64,000 nucleotides of DNA, taken from contig JASWJB010000133.1 in the NCBI GenBank assembly GCA_032433595.1, positions 41,526 through 105,525 on the forward strand, read 5' to 3'. Positions 1 to 9,468 of this stretch are shown one piece after another. The notes beneath the pieces are model-generated. The model saw only the letters and a program-made list of their open reading frames with translations, ran no database searches and was not told the DNA's origin. Made by a program: the position numbers and the translations under genes. The DNA comes from Conoideocrella luteorostrata (Eukaryota; Ascomycota; Sordariomycetes; Hypocreales; Clavicipitaceae). The first letter of the stretch is position 1. Each line of letters begins with the position of its first letter.

Positions 1-990
1 GTGGCATTTCATGTGAGTCAAAACGGGATATTGCCCATGTTTTTGATTCAGATTTGTCTACATCATGAGGGAATACGGAACTGGCATACATTTCTGGGCT
101 TTTTTGTTGAATACATTCTTGCTATTGTGGCAACCACACAGAAAGTCTATTTCAAAGATGCATTCAATCTGTTCAAGCAGGAAAACAAGATCGATGCCTG
201 TGGGGGCAACCCTAGTCCCCGGAGTTATTGTGCTTCCACACAAGGAGTTGAGGGTCTGCGATTGAGTTTTTTCCCACATCCATTACTTTACAAAATGGTA
301 TTTCTTGTGTTGGACAGCATAGCGATTGTATTCCTGGTTTTTGACCAGCTAAGCTGGACCCTGAGGACGCACCGACTCACTAAGCATCTCACCATTCGAG
401 GGTACAAAGTAGGTACAGCCCCAGGTGGGCGGCTGAAATTGGTGTGGATTCGATCCAAGCAATGGGTCTGGCGGATACTCGAGGTGATTTATCTCGTCGT
501 TAATATTCTTTATTTGGTTTCCTTGGTACGTGTCATTAGTGCGGATACCTTCCAGGCAAACAAGTGGTCATATGGACAAATTATCGCCATGACGGTATGG
601 GGGCCCGTCATTGTCAAGTTGTTTGACTTGGCACTCTGTGAGTACAATGACTTGTCATCAGTGAACAAAAATCGGTTGGCACTTCTGGCTCATACAAAGA
701 ATTTTCTTTCCTTTTTCACAGCTGGTCCGCCGAAGAATGGACAAAGACTCACTTCTGGGCCTCCACGACTACGAATCGATAACGTCATTAATCGCCGCCA
801 TGGGACATCAGCAGATGAGGAAATGGAAGCCGAAGAGGCTGCTTTTGGAACAGGCAGAGAGCCACGAACTCCGGTACCTCCAGAACTGGATCTTCGGCAG
901 AGATCTCGAAAGGCACGTAGTGAGGAGACAGACTTGGAGGATGGTATTAGTGACGGAGTTAGTGAAGACATAAAAAGAGCCGGGAGATGA
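1..990 (+). CDS. Orphan multi-pass membrane protein (5' truncated by window edge)
   Basis: The reading frame is open from the first base and ends at a stop at 988-990, so the gene begins before the window; the first codon here is GTG and no start can be assigned. The visible 329 residues contain about four or five hydrophobic segments (near residues 8-20, 30-45, 95-115, 155-180 and 195-215), then a hydrophilic, acidic, Glu/Asp/Arg-rich tail of about 100 residues that is probably cytosolic. I recognise no enzyme or transporter signature. Its composition resembles the orphan integral membrane proteins common in accessory parts of ascomycete genomes, but that is inference. A second frame is open for 78 codons at 737-973; I regard it as a shadow, because the main frame keeps a plausible charged tail. 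Confidence 0.6.
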   Translation: MAFHVSQNGILPMFLIQICLHHEGIRNWHTFLGFFVEYILAIVATTQKVYFKDAFNLFKQENKIDACGGNPSPRSYCASTQGVEGLRLSFFPHPLLYKMVFLVLDSIAIVFLVFDQLSWTLRTHRLTKHLTIRGYKVGTAPGGRLKLVWIRSKQWVWRILEVIYLVVNILYLVSLVRVISADTFQANKWSYGQIIAMTVWGPVIVKLFDLALCEYNDLSSVNKNRLALLAHTKNFLSFFTAGPPKNGQRLTSGPPRLRIDNVINRRHGTSADEEMEAEEAAFGTGREPRTPVPPELDLRQRSRKARSEETDLEDGISDGVSEDIKRAGR

Positions 991-1923
991 AGATGACTGA
1001 TAATTCTAACGTGATATGAATAACGCTTATTATGAGATGATAATTCTTTAGCGCATATATAGACATTATGACGCATCATGGCACTGATTGATTGTAGGTA
1101 CGGACCGTGTGTCGTGATTTCTGATGTGGCGCCGTAACAACTCGGCGCAGCCAGACCTTCTTTCAATGTCAATATCGACTTGAAATTAAAAGTCTTGGAA
1201 ATGGTGCGGCCGTTCTCCTGTGGTTTTAGCTTATGGAGACACAACGTAAAAATTCTGGTGAGTTAGACATGCTCTTAGTGTCCTGAACTCCAACACTATT
1301 CATCACTATTAGCACTAAGTCGTGGATGGACACGCTATAGCTATATGAAGGCGGCCACAAGCAATCAAAAAGACGTGACTTTACTTGAGACGAACCGAGA
1401 ACTCTCGTTTGTTTTCCGGCTGCTGTAAACAGTCTGAGCACGTTTACTTGCATTGATTGATCCCACGGTGTATTGTCAGGACAAGCTTGCATCTGCAAAA
1501 CGCTTCAATAGATATAGATACTACACCAGAAAACTGTAATATTATAAGTCGTACAGAAAAACTCATACGGGCAGAAAACTTATACACATTAGTGTTGCTT
1601 CTGTTACGGCTTGTTGAGTGGCCAGTCCCTGCGAGCGCTCTCTTATGATATAGGTGTTGCTGTGTAACTAGGATCCGTAAGAATCAGAGAGCAGAGAGAG
1701 TATGAGCAGACTCGCTTTGTGGCCGGGTTAGAGTCCGTGGTTGACTGTGGGCCAGGCAGTAGTGATATATAAATATTTAGCATAGTAGAGTGGCTGTAGG
1801 TGGGATGACCTTCACTTCACTTTAGATTCACTTTGCACGTGGCCGTAGCCGCGCTGCTACTTTTACAACTTCTCCCCCTTCTCCTCCTTCTCCTCCTTAG
1901 TATAAAAATCTCGTGATATTTCC
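991..1923. other. Intergenic, no gene seen
   Basis: This AT-moderate stretch between the membrane protein and a repeat array has no supported ORF. A pyrimidine-rich run of repeated CTCCTT units lies at about 1865-1900, of the kind often seen in fungal promoters. Confidence 0.5.
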
Positions 1924-2210
1924 TGTGCAAGTTATCGCACGGAAATTTGTGCGTCTAATTCAGGCAGGAGGTGTTCACGGTTGATTTATGAGTCTCCTCT
2001 TCTTATTAACGGCCAACACCTGTTATTTTACTTAAATTCTTATTTTATGTGCTTGGTAAGTTTATGCGTTTAATTTATGTAGGAGGTACCTACGATTAAT
2101 TTGCTAGTCTGTTGCTCTTGTTAACGGTGTGCTTAGAAAAAAGTCATGCACTGATTCATACAGGAGGTATTCACCGTCGATGTGGTGGTCTGTTCCTCTC
2201 GTCGACGACT
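1924..2210 (+). repeat. Three diverged direct repeats upstream of F-box gene
   Basis: Three related units align by eye. Each starts near TGTGC (1924, 2048, 2128) and carries a conserved block around AGGAGGT (1966, 2081, 2162), followed by TTCAC/CCTAC, then GAT, then a GTCT..CTC block and TTAACG or GTCGACG. The second and third are about 80 bp apart; the first is separated by extra AT-rich sequence. Copies differ mostly by transitions. They lie 250-540 bp before the F-box/ankyrin start, so they are in its promoter or leader. Their origin is unknown. Confidence 0.55.
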
Positions 2211-2465
2211 GGCAGCTGGCAGGCTCAAGGTTTCCCCATTCCACCGGACAAGCATTGCAAGTCTGTCTGATATTCACTGCTCAATTACGAGGCGTTCAAG
2301 GTGTCAGGCCTTTAAACGGTCGTCGCCTCCTTTCGTCACTTTGAACCCTTTTCCTCCCTCTCAGACACACGTGCAAGCGCATGAAGCCTTCTTCAGCAAT
2401 CAACATCGGTTGCTCATGGCCTAGCTTCATCTTCACCCAAAGGAAAAAAAACTCTCTCCGGCAGC

Positions 2466-4415
2466 ATGTCACAGTGCCAAGCGAGTTATGATGTCTCTCC
2501 TCGGAGGGGGCAATTCAACAAACCACAATGGTTGGCGCGGATTCCACCGGAGCTGCAAATAGAAATTGCATCGTATCTCCCCTGCGAAGCTCTTGCTCGA
2601 TGGGGCCAATGCTGCAAGCTCTGGATGATGGTGACCACACCTACTCTGTACAAACTTGATGCTAAAGAAGGTAACTTTGCGATCAAATGGGCAGCTTTCA
2701 CTGGAACTAAAAATAACGACACAATGACCGCTCTTGCTGTGTTGAGAAAGTCCGGCATGTACTCAGGAAACGTCAATGTATTGTATGACGGCTTGAAGAT
2801 TGGGTCGACAACCACACGCAAGAGCATAGTCGCAACCCCATTACATTATGCGGTCGCCTCTGGGAATCTCGAAATCGTCGAGGCGTTACTAGAACTGGGG
2901 GCAAGCCTGGATATCCCCAACGGCGGGTTCCTTTGGGCCATAAGATTCCTAGATAAACAGGCAAAATCCAAACTCAATCGCTTCGATTTCTTCACAGATC
3001 AGAGGCGACAATGTAGGTGGCTGCCGCTTTTGACAGCTTTCCTGCAGAACAATGTCGATATGGCCGAGCTTCTGATTCAGAACGGCGCTTCCGCTTATGT
3101 CACTGTCGGTTTCCACGAAACGCCAGTCCATGATCCGCAGGACTCGATATCAATCCTACAATTCATTGCAGCGGACGACTCGCCCCAGTTTGAAGACTGG
3201 AGGCACATTTTTAAAATCTTCGAAAGCTCTGTGCATGAAGTGACCTCCCGTTGTGACGGAAACTCGGTGCTTCACACCGCTATGAGTGCCGGAAACTTAG
3301 AGGGGGTGCGACTTGCCGTGAACGCTGGAATAAGACTGGAAGCAAAGAACGAATACGGGCACACAGCATTAGCTTTCGCGGTTCGCGAGTTATACCTAGC
3401 TGATGATGACAGGATTAAAGACATTCTGTGTTGTATAGAACAGCTTGTTGAGAGTGGCGCCAACATTAATCCAGATGGAGACTCGGTACTGGTCCATACC
3501 ATCGGTTACTGCACCGACAATCCTGCTCCCTGTAAAGACATCATGAACTTGATCTCCAAATTCCTCCGTCAGGGTGCCGATATCAATCGTAAGTCCGTGT
3601 CTGGGGTTACTGCAGTACATGAAGTGTGTAACGTCATTATGCGTAACCATCCATCCTCGAAAAATAATGCATTTTTATGGAGCCTACTAAAAGAGCTCGT
3701 GGAACAAGGGGGAGATCTCTCGATAACTCCAAATCTTGGCACATCATCACCACTCGCCGCTTTAATGCGCAAGGGCGCCGAGCCGGCGTGGCTGTTCAGA
3801 TACTTATGGAAAGAAGCCGGCGCCACTCTTCGCCCAGACGAAGTTGACGAATTTTTTCTTGGCTGGTGTGAGATTCCACGTCTACAGACCAAATCCAAGG
3901 ATGGGACACCAAGAGGATATGACATGTGGCGACACAGACCACATATCTCACAGGCAGCTAGCCACGAGGCGTATCGAATCGCGATGAAGCAGCAATCGCC
4001 TCGCCTGTACAATTTGCTACAGGATATCGAATTGGAAGAGCCGCCGATGTCTGATTTAATCCCTATAGCCTCTAACAAGCCAGAAGGATGGTTATGGAAG
4101 AAAATCGTGGATTCTAGGTTCGCCACCAGTTGGGTCACAAGTCGGGGGGATTCAATGTTGCATCTTGTGGTGAGGAGATTCCTCTACGAGGGAGCAGGAC
4201 TACTGCCGACGACATATTCTGAGTTAGCGGCAAGGAGAGACGTTAACGCATTGATAAAGCGTGGTGTAGATGTTCGACATCGAAACACGGATGGGCAAAC
4301 GGCCCTAGACATATACCAATACCGTTTGGAGCCTGCTCGAGCAGAATGCACGAAATTTCTCCTCGAGCGAGCTCTTGAGAAGGCTGTGGAGAAGGCAGAC
4401 CGAGAAAGCGGCTGA
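2466..4415 (+). CDS. F-box and ankyrin-repeat protein
   Basis: This single-exon gene encodes 649 residues. Residues about 22-62 fit an F-box (IPPELQIEIASYLP, then a Trp/Cys-rich second half), the module that docks substrates to SCF ubiquitin ligases through Skp1. Ankyrin repeats follow. The clearest is TPLHYAVASGNLEIVEALL at about residue 123; weaker ones are near 190, 268-345, 375-400 and 590-625, the last with DGQTALDIYQYR. A substrate-adaptor role is therefore inferred; the target is unknown. The ATG is the first in frame after a purine-rich leader. F-box/ankyrin proteins form large, variable families in filamentous ascomycetes, which suits the repeat-bearing, AT-rich surroundings. Confidence 0.85.
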   Translation: MSQCQASYDVSPRRGQFNKPQWLARIPPELQIEIASYLPCEALARWGQCCKLWMMVTTPTLYKLDAKEGNFAIKWAAFTGTKNNDTMTALAVLRKSGMYSGNVNVLYDGLKIGSTTTRKSIVATPLHYAVASGNLEIVEALLELGASLDIPNGGFLWAIRFLDKQAKSKLNRFDFFTDQRRQCRWLPLLTAFLQNNVDMAELLIQNGASAYVTVGFHETPVHDPQDSISILQFIAADDSPQFEDWRHIFKIFESSVHEVTSRCDGNSVLHTAMSAGNLEGVRLAVNAGIRLEAKNEYGHTALAFAVRELYLADDDRIKDILCCIEQLVESGANINPDGDSVLVHTIGYCTDNPAPCKDIMNLISKFLRQGADINRKSVSGVTAVHEVCNVIMRNHPSSKNNAFLWSLLKELVEQGGDLSITPNLGTSSPLAALMRKGAEPAWLFRYLWKEAGATLRPDEVDEFFLGWCEIPRLQTKSKDGTPRGYDMWRHRPHISQAASHEAYRIAMKQQSPRLYNLLQDIELEEPPMSDLIPIASNKPEGWLWKKIVDSRFATSWVTSRGDSMLHLVVRRFLYEGAGLLPTTYSELAARRDVNALIKRGVDVRHRNTDGQTALDIYQYRLEPARAECTKFLLERALEKAVEKADRESG

Positions 4416-5022
4416 TTAGGATGCAGTCGGCTGGGAGAAAGCTGGACGGGAAAGAAGGGAAACTTGACTGCCAGATTACGCAGTTATTATGTTCTAAATT
4501 TTAAATTTTAAATTTTTTGTTGTTCCTCATGGACTTATCTAGTGATAATAAAAACACATTAAATGCAGGCTGTACCTTTAGTAATTTGCGGATGTGCGTT
4601 GTGTGGCGGCGTGTGGCGCGGCGTGTGAGCCACGCCGTGGCGTTAGTAGAGCTACAGGAAAAACATCAACAATACTCCGTAATAAAGAGCAACAATGAAC
4701 AATAACGGTTGTGCTTACGCTTGTGACTAATTCACTGTGTCATTGAAGTTGAATTCTAAATTGATTAAAGTATACGGGCAGTATAAATTAAGAGAAATGC
4801 CCCTAATTATAAATATGACTTTTATCACTTCCAATAATATCTAATTCTACACACACACAAACTCTACCTCTCTCTCATATACACAAAAGAAATCCGGAGC
4901 ATTTACTCTACGCCTGCAGTGGTTAATTATAGCGCAATAAAAAGCAACCACTAATTAGACAGTAGATATAGCACAATTAGCAAGCTATTCAGTATAGCTG
5001 CTAATGTGATATCAGTAGCACG
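4416..5022. other. AT-rich intergenic segment
   Basis: This stretch is clearly AT-richer than the flanking genes, with runs such as AAATTTTAAATTTTAAATTTT near 4495 and CA/TC dinucleotide runs at about 4850-4885. There is one TACTCCGTA copy at 4673. No coding sequence is supported. The composition suits an old repeat altered by C-to-T mutation, but I could not compute RIP indices. Confidence 0.45.
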
Positions 5023-5316
5023 ATGGCTAAGCAAGACATTAAGCCAACTGCTCCTATATAGTAGTGAAAGACCCTTAGCAACAATACCGACGATTCTTCA
5101 CTGAAGGCCGAGATGGGCGAGCTTCGCGGGAGGCTTAAGAAGCATAAGCGTGCGACGAACCCAAAACTTAAGAAGTGGGATCTTAAGCTCATGGAAATGG
5201 CTGCATCGGAGGAAAAACAGAGCAGCTTTGTCTCTTGCCCAGGAGGGAACGCAGTTATTACTATTCTTCTAAGAAAATCCCCGACCTGGATATGGAGGGC
5301 TAGAATTATGTCGTGA
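5023..5316 (+). pseudogene. Decayed small ORF with three consecutive stops
   Basis: An ATG at 5023 opens a frame that meets TAG TAG TGA at 5059-5067. The same frame then stays open to a stop at 5314-5316, including a basic, Lys/Arg-rich segment (GELRGRLKKHKRATNPKLKK). The stops could come from C-to-T changes of CAG/CGA codons, as repeat-induced point mutation would produce. I do not recognise the family. A chance ORF is the main alternative. Confidence 0.35.
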
Positions 5317-5399
5317 CGGAGATGACCCCACGATAAATAAACGCGAGGATTTGACCTACGGCTACGATTTACCATGCACGCGCGAGAAGTACATAAGAA

Positions 5400-5415
5400 T
5401 ACGGAGTACTCCGTA
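5400..5415. repeat. 16-bp perfect palindrome of the TACGGAGTA motif
   Basis: TACGGAGTACTCCGTA reads the same on both strands. It is two motif copies in opposite orientation sharing two bases, and contains CGG-N6-CCG, the inverted-triplet geometry bound by some Zn2Cys6 factors such as yeast Ppr1. A binding role is inference only. Confidence 0.85.
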
Positions 5416-6305
5416 GACGAACGAAGTGTTACGATTCGCAAAGTTCCAACGGTGGCTGTGACTAGCGTAGCGGGCCGGCAGATAAACAAGCCGATTTGGA
5501 ACAATAAGCAAGCCAACGGGAGTAATACTTTCGGTCAGTCAGTCTCGGAACTTGGCCGCTTGATGTTCATTGATATCTACCGAGTACGGAGTATGGACGG
5601 CTGAGATGAGAGAATGGGGTTATATCAGACACGACACTTGCAAACGCCGAAAAATGAGACGTCGCGATGCTTTTCAGGCAGGGATACGAGGAAGCTTGAT
5701 AACAGATTGTGCTGCGCAGAACGGAGCAGGTTTCAGTACACAATATAACTAATCGAGCGGGCATTTTAGTTAAGTACTCGGTGTGGAAGTGAGCATAACG
5801 CCTCTGCTATTACGTTTCCAGCCAATGGATGAATGATTTGAAGGTTAGACTTCCTCAATCGCCCATGCGGTCCATCTGCGTACGTATGTACGATGTAACC
5901 CCCCCGCAAAAAGGCAATCGCAAGCCTCGACATCACGCCCAGCCTCTCATGCTATTTATTACTCTCCTTACACTTACCTATACTCCGTACGCGGTGCGCC
6001 TCTCTTTATCTACGAAGAGCCACCACGAGGCTATCTCTGTCTGTCGGAGGCTGCCGATAAACAGCTCGCTTATCATTCACCTGCCTTTATGGTGCTGCAG
6101 GTGGGATAACGAGAAAGATAGATGCCTGCTGGACGGAGGAAAAAGGTTCATTTGGAATTGTGACTGATCTGGTGGCTTGTCTTGGCTTACTCGGTGCGGA
6201 CCCCTCCCTTTTTGGGTTCTTCCTTGGTTGCTTGCTTGGGTACCTTTTTAGTGTTTAGGGGTCGCATAACTAGGGAGCTGGGGAGCAGATCATGGCGGTT
6301 CTTTG

Positions 6306-6343
6306 GAATGATGGATGGATGGATGGATGGATGGATGGACTTT
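6306..6343. repeat. ATGG tetranucleotide microsatellite
   Basis: A run of about eight GATG/ATGG units lies between the decayed ORF and the secreted nuclease. Confidence 0.9.
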
Positions 6344-7438
6344 TGGTTGTGGCATGATGGACATTGCGTGGGCGGCAGAGACCCTTGCTCGTGTGTATCA
6401 GATGATAAGGCGTCTCTGCCGGATAGCCACAAAAGGTGGTGATCGGCATGGGGATTTGCGAACCACGAAAAATTGCGCATGCAAAACCAACCCATGATGG
6501 TGAGATAATAGGAGGCCAAAGAGGCACATAATCATGCCGAATGGCGTTCCCAGGATTGCTTGACAGCATCTCCACTCTCCACTCTCGACCCTCCATTTCG
6601 GACCACACAGTCGTTAGCCATGTTTAGCATCGTGGCCCATCAGCCAGCATGCCGGCCAGCCATTCACCGCGGGACCCCGATTTCCTCCTGTTTCCGCATG
6701 AGGCAGGTTCAGCTGTTTCCCATGTTTGATTTGCTCCCCGCAGATCTGCAACCCAGTCACCGCCCCCCCCCCATGATGGCATTCTGTACTCCGTAAGATT
6801 TCTTCTATTAGGCTCGCATGCACAGAGAAACGCGCCCCCGACCTCGACTGAACCCCTGGGGCCCCGACCCTGGATTTTGTTTTCGCGAATCCGCAGCGAA
6901 GAAATGTGCCGCCTTCTCCGCATCTGACTGGCCGGTTTCTGACTGCGCTTCTCGCACAGAAGTGCTCTAAATGGAGGGATGGACCGAGAGGGCGGCGCTT
7001 CGGAAACTCAAAACCGTACAATACTGCTCCGTTGGGTGTGCTAGATAACATGGGAAAACTGCTCGTCTGTCCAATAACGACAGCGGGTTTTCCGGCATTG
7101 CTACTCTGTGCTAGAAGAGGAAGGGGAATCGCGTCCGCACCTCGGTCGCCAATCTGAGTGCTGGTTGCCCCCGTGTCAATCATTGTGCCTGAATGGCAAT
7201 TGGCAAATGGCTAATGTGATGGCAAATGGGATGGATGGGCATATGTGCGTGTGTGTGCTTCGGCTATTTCAGTCGCTTCTCTTGTTCAAGTCTGACGGTG
7301 TCTGCTGTCGGAGATGGGCGAAGGATGTCAGACAGTCTGTTCTATCTGTCAGTCCATCTTCTGTCAGCTCGGACGAACCCGCAGGCGTTTGGGTCCAGCT
7401 CGGATTGGATTGTCGTGGACTCGTGTTGCGGGAACAAG

Positions 7439-7445
7439 TATAAAT
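7439..7445 (+). promoter_or_regulatory. Probable TATA box of the secreted nuclease
   Basis: TATAAAT lies about 140 bp before the ATG at 7582, in a plausible core-promoter position. It is followed by a C/T-rich leader. Confidence 0.55.
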
Positions 7446-7581
7446 GAGCTCTGGCTCGCCGCAGCATCCATTCATATTCTCGTCAAGTTCTCTCGTTTGA
7501 TAACCCAGTCTCTTCTGTCTCTTTCTATCCGTCTTTCGGGAACTCCTTCCCCTCCCACCCCCCTGCTCTAGTCCATCCATC

Positions 7582-8460
7582 ATGAAGGTCTCCTCCGCTG
7601 CTATCATCTTGTCCGCGGTGGCGGGTGTGCTGGCCGTGCCGATTCCCGTAGCAGTAAGTGTTATTCGATCCGGCAGTCCGTGTACGGAGTACTTCAAGTG
7701 TACATGTCTACACTGGAGTTTCCCTCCTTTTCTGGTCTGCATCTAAATTATTCACTGACCTCCCCTCCAGCCCGGCGTCCCCAGCACATCCACTGCGAGA
7801 TCTCTTCTCAATGGACTGGAGGTTGCCGATTCAGGCAGCGGTGACGGCTACTCTCGCTCCAAGTTTCCCACTTGGGTGACGATTGAGGGCACTTGCAACA
7901 CTCGGTACGTCACGGTCATGTAGAACAGGCTGTTCTTACACCTCGTACTAACACAGCATGTGCTAGCGAGTTTGTCATTAAGCGAGACGGCAGCAACGTC
8001 GACACCAACAGCGCTTGTGTCGCTCAGTCTGGCCATTGGGTGTCTCCCTACGACGGCGAGGAGTTCGATGAAGCCAGCGAGCTGGACATTGACCACATGG
8101 TTCCACTCAAGAATGCCTGGATTGTAAGAAGACACTCTTGTTTTTGGGGGGGGGGCTTCCCTTTCCGTGTTTGCTTCGCTTGTCTAACTAAACCGCCCAT
8201 CTATCTAGTCCGGTGCTTCCAAGTGGACGACTGAGCAGCGCAAGGGCTTTGCCAACGACATCACGCGTCCTCAGCTCTGGGCTGTGTCTGCCCATTCGAA
8301 CCGCTCCAAGGGGGATAAGAGCCCTGACGACTGGATGCCAGACCTCAAGTCCTTCTGGTGCACCTACTCCAAGAGCTGGATTCAGGTCAAGAGCCACTAT
8401 GACTTGACTGTCACGGGCGACGAGAAGGGAGCTCTGTCGAGCATGCTGGATACTTGCTAG
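7582..8460 (+). CDS. Secreted HNH-type nuclease (DUF1524 / GmrSD C-terminal-like)
   Basis: Predicted exons are 7582-7653, 7771-7904, 7967-8123 and 8209-8460, giving 204 residues. Donors are GTAAGT, GTACGT and GTAAGA; all junctions keep frame. Residues 1-18 form a signal peptide (MKVSSAAIILSAVAGVLA). The mature protein carries DIDHMVPLKNAW with His112, the DHxVPL-type core of fungal secreted HNH-like nucleases. Downstream conserved features are the WTTEQRKGFANDI and NRSKGDKSPDDWMP segments and a terminal Cys. The expected role is extracellular metal-dependent nucleic-acid cleavage, for nutrient scavenging or interaction with other organisms; the choice between these is not visible. Intron 1 carries a TACGGAGTA copy and intron 3 a G run. 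Family assignment is confident; activity is inferred. Confidence 0.88.
7683..7691 (+). repeat. TACGGAGTA motif copy inside an intron
   Basis: This is the only exact copy found within a gene. It lies in intron 1 of the secreted nuclease, 29 bp after the donor. Confidence 0.9.
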
Positions 8461-9142
8461 GTTTAGCGGGGGATTGGCTTTTTTTTTTTAGAGGCTGTGT
8501 CTGTTTTGATGGTTGGACAAGCGAGCGAGTGCCGATCTGGGAGTCTGTGTGAGTCCTTCGTGTATATATGTTTTTTTTTTCACTCTATAGTATATATACT
8601 GCTGATTTACTCACCGTACAGCCCGCCAAGATACACGTCTTGCATCACAACCACAAAACCATCTAGGAAGTGCTATAAAGAGCAAAACAAGATCTCAAAA
8701 CATCGTACCATTCTGTCCTCCTTTGTACCTTGCCCATCTCTGCGTGTCTAGCATAACTGCAACGCACAAACAACACGGGTGTCACCCTGACTTGTACATT
8801 TGCTGTTTCAGGATACACTTATTCTCTTCGGGAGAGAGGAGGGGGAGAGGGCCGGGGGGGATCCCACCCGCAGAACCGCTTACACAAGGGATGACGCCGC
8901 CAATGCCAGCCACGTCAAGAGATAGTCTGATCCTCGCCTCAGCCAAACCTCTCATGAACAGCTCAAATGTCGCTCAGCTCACTCCGTTCACTCGTCGTGC
9001 GTTACCGGATGCGCCCTTCCGACAACTCACCGACAAAGTGCAATTTCATGTCCGGCCACCATGCCCTCCCCCAAATGCAGGATGATGATGGATAGCCACG
9101 CGAGGCACAGCAGCAGGTTGGTGGGATTGCGATGAAACTTTT

Positions 9143-9181
9143 CTGTGTTGTTGCTGTTGCTGTTGCTGTTGCTGTTGTTGC
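9143..9181. repeat. TTG/CTG trinucleotide tract
   Basis: Alternating TGTTGC and TGTTGT units form a short imperfect microsatellite in the upstream region of the Crh-like gene. Confidence 0.85.
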
Positions 9182-9439
9182 CACGAGTAGAGTTGGCGGC
9201 TCGCTGCCCAACGTGCAATAGGAGAATCAAGTCGGTAGCAAGTTAAAATTCGTCTGTTACCTTTGGTTTTACTTTTCTCCTTCCCTTCTCCTACCTCCCG
9301 GCCCTTTCAATCACATCTTGCAATCGTGTCTTGACTCCCCGAGCTGTGGACAGGACAGACAAACTTCCATTCCTCATAAGCTTCAAATTCAAGTATCTCG
9401 TTTCGTTCCGTTTCGCTTCACCTACCCCCAACAACTACA

Positions 9440-9468
9440 ACTACAACAACAACAACAACAACAACAAC
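9440..9468. repeat. CAA repeat in 5' leader of Crh-like gene
   Basis: About nine CAA/CTA units end immediately at the start codon. CAA-rich, unstructured leaders are common in highly translated fungal messages. Confidence 0.85.

Larger units (their letters stand above)
5317..7438. other. Gene-poor intergenic with motif copies and ATGG microsatellite
   Basis: No convincing coding sequence was found in this 2.1 kb upstream of the secreted nuclease. It contains TACGGAGTA-type motifs at 5400, 5407, 5585, 5981 and 6787. An ATGG tetranucleotide run lies at about 6310-6343. The short ORFs in several frames over 6180-7180 look like chance frames in GC-rich promoter DNA. Confidence 0.5.
8461..9468. 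other. Intergenic with complementary trinucleotide tracts
   Basis: No gene is supported between the nuclease and the Crh-like gene. A TTG/CTG-rich tract lies at about 9143-9181 and a CAA-rich tract directly before the next start codon (about 9440-9468). The two are complementary in sequence. Confidence 0.55.

Noticed and set aside
690..1244. 184-codon minus-strand ORF
   Set aside because: It is mostly antisense to the membrane-protein tail and has no domain support.
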